A stretch of 55,191 bases of DNA from positions 1-55,191 of the forward strand of contig DAHVDE010000078.1 of NCBI GenBank assembly GCA_027313705.1. Direction: 5' to 3'. A program made the position numbers and the translations under genes. The DNA is from Actinomycetota bacterium (GTDB lineage Bacteria; Actinomycetota; Actinomycetes; Streptosporangiales; Streptosporangiaceae). Every line of letters begins with the position of its first letter. Within the stretch, counting starts at the first letter, position 1. The notes under the pieces are model-generated. The model was not told the DNA's origin. It saw nothing but the letters and a program-made list of their open reading frames with translations, and ran no database searches. Positions 1 through 5,708 of this stretch are shown piece after piece.

Positions 1-1
1 G

Positions 2-52
2 GTCGGTCAAGGCTCGCTGACCAGCGTCACCATCGGCGTGCACGTAGCCTGA
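2..52 (+). CDS. 3' end of an unidentified gene (partial)
   Basis: The first 52 bases contain a 16-codon open frame ending in TGA at 50-52, with mostly G or C in the third codon position as in the neighbouring genes. It would be the last residues of a protein entering from the left edge. No family can be recognised from so little sequence. It lies just outside the left copy of the 46-bp repeat, so it would belong to the chromosome or to another element beyond the DarTG island. Confidence 0.25.
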   Translation, partial: VGQGSLTSVTIGVHVA

Positions 53-95
53 TCGGTCTCTCACTGCCTACGATGTGACCCTGACCTGCGGATAC

Positions 96-141
96 GTGGC
101 GCGCTCGGAGGGACTCGAACCCCCAACCTTCTGATCCGTAG
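96..141. repeat. Left 46-bp attachment repeat (tRNA-Arg 3' fragment)
   Basis: These 46 bases are identical to 5331-5376. They correspond, on the minus strand, to the 3' part of tRNA-Arg(ACG), from the anticodon loop through the T arm and acceptor end plus four flanking bases. After 141 the sequence no longer resembles a tRNA, so this copy cannot encode one. A truncated tRNA 3' end in direct orientation with an intact tRNA is the normal footprint of a tyrosine-recombinase element, making this one of the two att sites. Confidence 0.9.
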
Positions 142-316
142 AAAGAATCGGATATCTAGGTGTGAGCCAGACAGAGCCCTTCGCAAAGCCGCAGGTCAGC
201 GCGTTGTCAAGGAACCTATATAACGGCAGCGTAGCGGCCCGAAAACAGGGATCAGATTGTTACCTCGCGCCGGTTCGCGCACTGCAAGGCCCCAGCAGTC
301 CGCCGACCATTGCCGC

Positions 317-1402
317 TCACGCTGTCACCGGAAACATCCATCCTTGATCGATAAGCCGGTCAGCCGCCGTGCGAATGTGGATATCGGTGAACAGCCGGCC
401 CTTACGGTTGCTCCACGCGCGCACCTGCCGTACTAGATCCTCCGGGCCAACCGGGTTGGCGCTCTCTCGGATCAGCACCCAGTGCACGGTGGCCAGCAAC
501 TCAAGCCCATACGCTGAAGCGAAGCCGGCGACAAGCCGTAGCACCGCATCAACTTGATCGGAAGTGTGATCAGGGTGAGCCGCGAGCCAGCGCCGTGCCT
601 CGTCCTCGGCGCTGTCGAGCAAGCTGATCGGACTCAGCTCCATCACCTGCTGACTGCGGTCACCGTAGCCACGCACGTAGTGGCCTTCCAAGGTCTGGAG
701 AACGTGATTGAGGTTCTCCGCATAGGGACCGTACCGCGCCTTCTTGTACCGCAGGTTCAGCTGCTGGCCCGCCTCCTGGAGGAAGTACATGAGCTTTTGG
801 ATCTCCAGCAGCGATACGCCGTCGGGAGCGCCTGGTTCCTCTACCTGACTCAGTCGGCCATAGCCTCCAAGCAGAGCGATCAGCGCCGCGCGCCCTCGCG
901 TGATGGTCGGTCGCGGAGTGCCGATCTTCATCGTCTTGGCTGGGGGCGCGCCCTTCGGCGGGTACACGACGACCCGCACCCCGGGGATATCGCCGAGCGC
1001 GTCAACGATCAGTGGCCTGACATCCCGCCAGTCCAGGCCCCCATTGCCGCACCCTAGCGGTGGGACGGCGATCGAGGTGATTCGGCGATCCTGGATGACC
1101 TGCCGTAGGTCAGCGAGCCCGGCCTCGATGTCTCGAAGGCTGGACCGCGCACGCCAGTGCTTTTTGGTAGGGAAGTTGATGATCAGGGCGGGCTGCCCTA
1201 GTTGCCCCGTCTCCGTCGCGAACATTTTGCCGAGTTTGACCTCGCCTCGCCGACATGCGGCCTCGTAGGCGATGAAGTTGTCCGGGTATGCCTGCTTGAA
1301 CTGGAGGGCGATGCCCTTGCCCATGACGCCGACGGTATTGACCGTGTTCACCACGGCATCAACTTGAGCATCCAGCAGGTTGCCCTCTGCTTCTTCCAAC
1401 AT
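317..1402 (-). CDS. darG: DarG antitoxin, DNA ADP-ribosyl glycohydrolase (macrodomain)
   Basis: The 361-residue product begins with a macrodomain (about 1-155) of the DarG type. Visible motifs are NTVNTVGVMGKGIALQF near residues 19-35, FPTKKHW near 77-83 and VPPLGCGNGGL near 113-123. In characterised DarG a lysine at the FPTK position is essential for removing ADP-ribose from DNA; here Lys80 and Lys81 occupy it. The C-terminal half (about 165-361) is a helical domain that in DarG also contacts the toxin. The start is supported by a strong AAGGAGGTGA sequence just upstream. It lies 43 bp after darT, the usual toxin-then-antitoxin order. Known role: reverses DarT modification of thymidine in single-stranded DNA and neutralises the toxin. 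It appears intact. Confidence 0.9.
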   Translation of the reverse strand: MLEEAEGNLLDAQVDAVVNTVNTVGVMGKGIALQFKQAYPDNFIAYEAACRRGEVKLGKMFATETGQLGQPALIINFPTKKHWRARSSLRDIEAGLADLRQVIQDRRITSIAVPPLGCGNGGLDWRDVRPLIVDALGDIPGVRVVVYPPKGAPPAKTMKIGTPRPTITRGRAALIALLGGYGRLSQVEEPGAPDGVSLLEIQKLMYFLQEAGQQLNLRYKKARYGPYAENLNHVLQTLEGHYVRGYGDRSQQVMELSPISLLDSAEDEARRWLAAHPDHTSDQVDAVLRLVAGFASAYGLELLATVHWVLIRESANPVGPEDLVRQVRAWSNRKGRLFTDIHIRTAADRLIDQGWMFPVTA

Positions 1403-1445
1403 CGCTCACCTCCTTCTATCTATGCATACAACGCAGGTACGACGT

Positions 1446-2111
1446 TCAGAAGTACCAACTCGGTCGGACCAGCACAGGCAACCCGACCGCGTGTGCCGCG
1501 AGGGTCCCCTCAACCCGCGTCTTCATCGACTGCGTCCGCACGGCGATCCTCGCCAGGCAGCTCACCGGAACACGCTCATGCACCAGGAACTCCGCCATCC
1601 GTCGCCGCATCCGGTCGGGGTCATCGGCAGTGTTGTTCCACATCTTGGCGCGCATGAGCTGCCAGTCGACTACCGAGTCCAGCATGCTGAGATCGTCAAA
1701 GATCTGTGTGACCGCCGCCGCGCAGTTCCCGTCGCTAAACAGTGAGCGCATGCCCGCCGCCGCGATGCTCTCGACGGTCGTGACCAGATAGATGAGCGGA
1801 TCCTGGCCTTCGGTGTAGCCCACGACGCTGCCCTTGAACAACTTGAAGAGCATCGGTGACCGCGGCGCGAAGTAGAACGGGACATAGTCCGCCACGATGC
1901 CGCCCGGAGCCACCCCAACGTGGATCCGCCTGCGATGTGCCTTGATGTCGAGATCAGCGGCCTCCGTAACCAGCGACGATCCACGGTCAACATTGGCGTC
2001 TGCATGCAGGTTCCCAGCTTCGAGGATGCCAGGCAAGTTGTTCACGTGAGTGAAGTGCATGATGACATGCCGCATCGGCTGCGGCTGATCGCCCTCAGGC
2101 ATGGCACTCAC
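1446..2111 (-). CDS. darT: DarT toxin, DNA ADP-ribosyltransferase
   Basis: The 221-residue product has the length and motifs of the DarT family (older name DUF4433). It has an N-terminal HFTHVNNLPGIL segment for NAD binding, the PFYFAPRSPML block whose Arg84 matches the family catalytic arginine, and RMAEFLVHERVP, where Glu174 matches the catalytic glutamate. DarT uses NAD+ to ADP-ribosylate thymidine in single-stranded DNA, blocking replication. DarTG pairs act as toxin-antitoxin and anti-phage systems. The listed start is a GTG; an in-frame ATG at codon 4 is equally possible. All expected catalytic residues are present, so it is probably active. It is co-transcribed with darG, inferred from the 43-bp gap. 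Confidence 0.9.
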   Translation of the reverse strand: MSAMPEGDQPQPMRHVIMHFTHVNNLPGILEAGNLHADANVDRGSSLVTEAADLDIKAHRRRIHVGVAPGGIVADYVPFYFAPRSPMLFKLFKGSVVGYTEGQDPLIYLVTTVESIAAAGMRSLFSDGNCAAAVTQIFDDLSMLDSVVDWQLMRAKMWNNTADDPDRMRRRMAEFLVHERVPVSCLARIAVRTQSMKTRVEGTLAAHAVGLPVLVRPSWYF

Positions 2112-2117
2112 AACCGA

Positions 2118-2525
2118 TCAGGCTAGCCTCATGAGGTCGCCGCTGGCGCGCAGCGCGTCGACGTGCTCGGCTGCTCCGACCGGAGCGGTCCCGCCGCGGA
2201 CGAGCAGCCAGGCTTCGATGTTCTTGAAGACGTGGGCTGAGTGAGGTTGGCTGGGTGAGGTGTGTCGGCGACGTCGCCTGGCACCGATTGGCCCGCCGGG
2301 ACCATCGCTGGCTCGCACCGTGGCCCGGATTATCACCATGAGCAGCTCGTACGAGCTGACTGGGGCCAGGGCGGGCCAGGCAGCGACTATCGCCCTGAGC
2401 AGCCCGAACGCCACGTCGGCGGCGATGTTGACCGCCAGGGTCGCGCCGATCCCGGCCGCAAGGAGCCAGCGGGCCAGCGGCGGCAACGGACGACGCGCAC
2501 TGATGGGAGGCCGGACTCCTCCCAC
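2118..2525 (-). pseudogene. DUF2637-like membrane protein remnant
   Basis: The 135-codon frame contains two hydrophobic segments (about residues 19-43 and 45-67). The pattern AWPALAPVSSYELLMVIIR resembles the centre of DUF2637 proteins, which occur on actinobacterial plasmids and integrative elements and are linked with conjugative spread genes. Full-length members have more membrane segments before this block and a long tail after it. Here both seem lost and the tail (RRRRRHTSPSQP onward) looks unlike the family. It ends only 6 bp before darT, so it could still be translated ahead of the toxin. I read it as a fragment rather than a working gene; the family assignment is from pattern memory. 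Confidence 0.5.
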
Positions 2526-2709
2526 TTACCGCATCCGGAGCCGATCCTGGCGAATCTACACCGATTCCATACCCGACCGCCCCAGCCGAGTCGAGGATCC
2601 TGGACACGGAGTTGATCGCGATCTACTGGTGATGGGCCCGGCCTCGTCAACCGACACAAGCAGAGTCTGGCAGCCCAGAAGACCTGGCGGGCCACGAGCG
2701 ACACCCGGG

Positions 2710-3162
2710 TTAAGAGGCCTCTGATTCCGGAGTGACCTCCAGCCATGCTCCTCTCACGCTGATCTCAATCCGGATCGACTCCATCGCGCGCGTGCCCAGG
2801 ATTCCTCGAAACCCAGCGTGAGCCCATGGTTGGACGAAGAGCACTGGGATATTCCGGAGAAGGACAAAGTGCCGTGCGCCCTCAATCCAACACGTAAGCC
2901 CGAACCCACGAACGTCCGTCACGGGTACTCCGCCAACCGCATACCCGGCCGGGATGTCTACCATGTCGCCCTGATCGAGGTCGATGCCGGCTCTGACAGC
3001 TTCATCCCAGGCGATGCAAGTATCGGGCGAGCCGGTGTCAACGAGGCACTTCAGATAAGTCTGCGGCGACGCATTATCGAGGCGCATCCTCACCAGAGGA
3101 CGGAGTACGTGGCCGCCCAAATTGTCCGGTGTCTGCTCGAAGTTGAAGCGAATGGCGGGCAC
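2710..3162 (-). CDS. Retropepsin-like aspartic protease domain protein
   Basis: The 150-residue protein has the hallmarks of a single-domain retroviral-type aspartic protease. These are CLVDTGSPDTCI near residues 39-50 (catalytic Asp42 in D-T-G-S) and, later, the hydrophobic-hydrophobic-Gly block RGILGTRAMESI near 119-130. Such proteins dimerise so that each subunit gives one aspartate. There is no signal peptide, so it should be cytoplasmic. The GTG start has a GGAGG sequence 6 bp upstream. It is encoded within the DarTG island, same strand, upstream of the DUF2637 remnant. The substrate is unknown; a link with the toxin-antitoxin pair is only positional. Bacterial members are usually annotated as hypothetical or aspartyl protease family. 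Confidence 0.65.
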   Translation of the reverse strand: MPAIRFNFEQTPDNLGGHVLRPLVRMRLDNASPQTYLKCLVDTGSPDTCIAWDEAVRAGIDLDQGDMVDIPAGYAVGGVPVTDVRGFGLTCWIEGARHFVLLRNIPVLFVQPWAHAGFRGILGTRAMESIRIEISVRGAWLEVTPESEAS

Positions 3163-3308
3163 TCTAAGCCTCCAGCCTTGAGGGTTAGCCAGGTGCGCCA
3201 GCGTTCAGCTGCCTGGGCAGTGATCTGGCGTCGCGGTCGGCTGCATGAGCGATCAACTGCCGGCTGGCTGAACCGACTTGGGGTCAGCTGGCCGATCAGC
3301 TAGTTCCG

Positions 3309-4028
3309 TCAGTCCGGCAGCTCGTACCGTGACCCAAGTACGAAACCGCCCCGCCGAACTTGCTCGAACACCATGTTGTCGTACTTCCGCAGGAATGCGC
3401 GAAGGTCTGCCACCTTCGGCTGCTGCGGCAAGGCGAGCAGTTCGGCCAACTGCTCGGCCGACAGCGACTCCGGCGACATTGCCAGGTCCCGCAATATCGC
3501 TGAGACGGTGCTGCGCTGCTCCGGCTTGGGCACCGCGCAGGCGCGCAGCTGCAGCCGAGCCTGGTGAACGCCGTCCGTGGCCTTCTCGTATTCATTCAGC
3601 AGGTGAGTGCCGATCTGGGCGGCGACCTTACTGATCCTCTCCCGGCGCTCGGATGGCTGCCTGCGATACCAGATGATCCCGCCGACGCCGACCACAGCCA
3701 AGATCACCCAGGTGACGGGGCCGAACCGGTCGGTCGCCGCCTTGACCCCAGCGGTTGCGATCCTGAACGGGAGTGCGGGGAGCATCATTACGGCCTGCAG
3801 CTGCATCTCGCCAACGTTGATCGCAACCACGGCCATCACGCCATCGACGCCCTGGGTCTGCGTGCGCACGCCGAGAACGCCAAAGTGCTTGGTGTTGCGG
3901 CTCAGCAGCAAGCACGGCGACAGCAGGGCGGCCAGCGCTGCTGCCGGGAAGTCCGTGGCATCACCCTCGCGGACCGCCAGCGCACGCGGGCAGCCCGGCC
4001 AGAGCCAGCTACGCGATGCCCAGCACAC
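3309..4028 (-). pseudogene. PIN-like domain/transmembrane protein, N-terminally truncated
   Basis: The frame runs 239 codons and begins immediately after an in-frame stop, so nothing upstream can extend it. The first 60 residues include LLLSRNTKHFGVLGVRT, reminiscent of the C-terminal part of a PIN nuclease fold (a conserved acidic residue is not obvious). One membrane helix (about 105-124, ending WYRR) follows, then a soluble C-terminal helical domain with good coding statistics. The lost beginning coincides with a change of coding strand near 4030, where a plus-strand fragment abuts. I therefore call it truncated. The 3' two thirds clearly was coding; the PIN assignment is tentative. A shorter gene starting at an internal ATG or GTG cannot be excluded. 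Confidence 0.5.
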
Positions 4029-4320
4029 GCGTCATGCAGGCGGTCATCCGGATGGGTACCTGGCCCGGGATATCCGTGCTGCGCGGCATCGTCCAGGTGC
4101 CTTTCTTCCGCCTCGAGGGGACCGTCTGCGCTGAGGAGGGGTTCGATGAGGCCAGCGGCTTTTACGGGGTCGCCCGCCGCGAGGAGCGGGCGGTGAGCCC
4201 GGTCAGGGTCATCGAGGACTTCGCACGCAAGCGTGGCTCCTGGACCGGTACGGCGACCGAGCTGCTGGCCGAGGAGCAAGAAGAGCGATCCACCGCAGCG
4301 GTGGCCGTCCTTGGCGGTCT
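4016..4320 (+). pseudogene. Possible C-terminal fragment of a helicase/primase-type protein
   Basis: On the plus strand, about 100 codons have strongly GC-biased third positions and natural composition. They include RVIEDFARKRGSWTGTATELLAEEQ. The W-x-GTA-x-ELL pattern is familiar from the C-terminal region of phage and integrative-element primase/helicase proteins. Codon bias disappears after about 4320, and upstream of 4016 the coding signal switches to the minus strand. It therefore looks like an internal piece of a larger gene trapped between two minus-strand fragments. The end coordinate is where the bias fades, not a stop codon (the frame continues to a stop at 4396). Identification is by motif memory only. 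Confidence 0.35.
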
Positions 4321-4372
4321 CCCGGCATGTCCCGGACGGCTGGAACTCATTGCAGTAGGGGCAGTAGGCCAC
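4260..4372 (-). pseudogene. Truncated zinc-ribbon protein (5' end only)
   Basis: A GTG start at 4372 opens a frame with near-perfect GC third positions for about 37 codons. It encodes CPYCNEFQPSGTC followed by HRCGG, a four-cysteine zinc-ribbon pattern. Downstream of about 4260 codon bias is lost and the composition becomes unnatural, although the frame stays open to 3902. The 5' flank (4373-4445) is AT-richer and divergent to the GntR gene, so a promoter there is likely. I read it as the first part of a gene cut off by rearrangement. The right-hand boundary given is approximate. Confidence 0.4.
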
Positions 4373-4445
4373 GCAAGGAAGCTTATATACAGCTAGTCGC
4401 AGCTAGCTACGTCTTGCTTCACCTAGGCGGGGTAAGCCGAGGTCA

Positions 4446-4682
4446 GTGACCGTGCTCGACCGGGACGCGCCTCAGCCACTGTCGCGGCAGCTCGCCGCTC
4501 TCATCATGCGGCGGATCGAGTCAGGCGAGCTGCCGCCGGGAACCCGCCTGCCGTCCATCAACAAGCTGGCGGCCGAGCACGACATCACGACTGCCACCGT
4601 GGTCAAGGCCATCCGCATCCTGAAGTCCGAAGGCCTGGTCACCGGGGTCTCGGGTCATGGGACCTTCGTGGCGGAGACCTGA
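4446..4682 (+). CDS. GntR-type winged-helix regulator, DNA-binding domain only
   Basis: The 78-residue protein is essentially one GntR winged helix-turn-helix. It has PLSRQLAALIMRRIESGELPPGTRLPS, then LAAEHDITTATVVKAIRIL as the recognition helix, and GLVTGVSGHGTFVA as the wing. GntR proteins normally carry a C-terminal effector domain of 100-170 residues; none is present. Short GntR proteins like this are common regulators of actinobacterial integrative elements. The GTG start gives a protein of normal N-terminal length. The gene stands divergent from the truncated zinc-ribbon frame, with the 73-bp AT-richer gap as the likely control region. It looks intact. Confidence 0.75.
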   Translation: MTVLDRDAPQPLSRQLAALIMRRIESGELPPGTRLPSINKLAAEHDITTATVVKAIRILKSEGLVTGVSGHGTFVAET

Positions 4683-4759
4683 TCTGAGCGCGCCACGGCG
4701 CAAGTCGGCCTCACCAAGGAACTCCAGCAGGTTCGCAGGCATGGTGGCGTCCCGATCCG

Positions 4760-5259
4760 CTAGAGGCTGTCCCCGATCGCCAGGACCCGGGAATGATCCA
4801 GCGCCCTGCGGGCTCCCGTGGCGGACCCGTATCGCCGGGGCATCTCCAGGGTGGACCAGCCGAAGCGCCGCATGGCGTCCTGGTCGGAGTACCCGGCTGC
4901 GAAGTGCTCCGAGGCAGACCAGTGCCGGAGCTGGTGCGGGTGTAGCTGCCCAATACCGGCCTGACGGCACCTACGCCGCAGCATCTGGGCGATCCCGTTC
5001 CCGGTGATGGCCTGCCCCCTGGAGCCCAGCCAGAGCGCGTTCAGGCCGCTCCGCTCATGATGGGAGCGGACCCGCAGCCCGAGACGTCAGCCTTGGTCAG
5101 CGTGAGCAGGTCAGCGCCCTTGGCGTAGTCGGCGAGCTGCTCGCATGCTTCGCGGTAGGACTGGATCGTCCGGGCGGACCGTCCAAGGGCAGTTAGGTCG
5201 CGCTCAAAGTCACACCAGGCGAGAACGTTGGGGTCGCGGGGGTCCGTGAAGTCAGCCAC
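4760..5259 (-). pseudogene. Tyrosine recombinase (integrase) with internal deletion
   Basis: Two parts of one integrase lie in different frames. From 5259 to about 5075 there is an N-terminal core-binding domain (ALGRSARTIQSYREACEQLADY). From about 5042 to 4760 there is the C-terminal catalytic end. That end has NALWLGSRGQAITGNGI, LHPHQLRHWSA with the H-x-x-R box, a His-to-Trp-like FGWSTLEM segment and the catalytic tyrosine in RRYGSAT. Roughly 100 central residues with the first catalytic arginine are missing, and the join is out of frame (the N-terminal frame stops at 5041). The position beside the attachment repeat and tRNA is that expected of the element's integrase. It cannot be functional. 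Confidence 0.82.
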
Positions 5260-5330
5260 GCGCCGCAGGCTAGACGCGAATCAGATGGTCGGCAACTACA
5301 GGCTTTCCCGCTAATTCCGCGTTTCCGCAG

Positions 5331-5376
5331 GTGGCGCGCTCGGAGGGACTCGAACCCCCAACCTTCTGATCCGTAG
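5331..5376. repeat. Right 46-bp attachment repeat inside tRNA-Arg
   Basis: Identical to 96-141. This copy overlaps the 3' part of the intact tRNA-Arg(ACG) from the anticodon loop to the acceptor end plus four bases. The first mismatches are at 95 versus 5330 on one side and 142 versus 5377 on the other, which define the limits exactly. Confidence 0.9.
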
Positions 5377-5407
5377 TCAGATGCTCTATCCGTTGAGCTA
5401 CGAGCGC
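5335..5407 (-). tRNA. tRNA-Arg(ACG)
   Basis: The minus strand folds into a complete cloverleaf of 73 nt. It has a seven-pair acceptor GCGCTCG/CGAGCGC with discriminator G, D-arm GCTC/GAGC, anticodon stem TCTGA/TCAGA with loop CTACGGA (anticodon ACG), and T-arm GGGGG/CCCTC with TTCGAGT. No CCA is encoded. The tRNA is the integration site of the adjacent DarTG element and keeps its full sequence. Confidence 0.95.
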
Positions 5408-5708
5408 ATGTCGGTCCAGACTCACCGATGATAGCGGAGTTTTCGAGTGCTTGAGGTCCGGGCCGAGGGCACCTGCCACCGCTCTCGTCAGGAATACTGC
5501 CCTTCGCCTTGTGCGGTCAAGCAACAGGCAGGACGATTTGTCGCGCCAGCACACGGAATCGGGCCTCGGGCGAGCGCGGACGACGGCAGCTCGCGGACGA
5601 AGGCCCGCGGGCACCTCGCGGACGATGACGCGGGCCGTGCGTGACTGGCGCCGACGAACCAAGCGGCAGCCGACTGGCGGCAGGCAGGTCGGGCGGCGCG
5701 AGGTTTGA
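5408..5708. other. Intergenic stretch between tRNA-Arg and dnaB
   Basis: About 300 bases between the 5' end of the tRNA gene and the dnaB stop codon. Open frames exist on both strands but are rich in Arg, Ala and Gly with no recognisable domain or start signal. I see no gene, hairpin terminator or repeat here. It should contain the tRNA-Arg promoter. Confidence 0.5.

Larger units (their letters stand above)
96..5376. mobile_element. Decayed integrative element in tRNA-Arg carrying DarTG
   Basis: A segment of about 5.2 kb is bounded by perfect 46-bp direct repeats (96-141 and 5331-5376). It sits at the 3' end of an intact tRNA-Arg gene, with a tyrosine-integrase relic next to the tRNA end. 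Inside are a GntR-type regulator, fragments of a DUF2637 membrane protein, a PIN-like protein and a possible helicase/primase C-terminus, a retropepsin-like protein, and darT-darG. DUF2637 and GntR proteins are typical of actinobacterial integrative and conjugative elements. The integrase lacks its middle, so the element should not excise by itself. The relic state is read from the sequence; the AICE ancestry is inferred. Confidence 0.82.

Noticed and set aside
96-141. Possible second tRNA-Arg gene
   Set aside because: Only the 3' half is present; the 5' half and D arm are missing, so it is an attachment-site copy, not a gene.
162-347. 61-codon plus-strand frame next to the left repeat
   Set aside because: No ribosome-binding site, poor codon bias, and its 3' end overlaps the end of darG; probably non-coding element end DNA.
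3902-4260. Extension of the zinc-ribbon frame to a 156-residue protein
   Set aside because: After about codon 37 the third-position GC bias is lost and the sequence turns His/Asp/Pro-rich like an antisense shadow of the plus-strand fragment.
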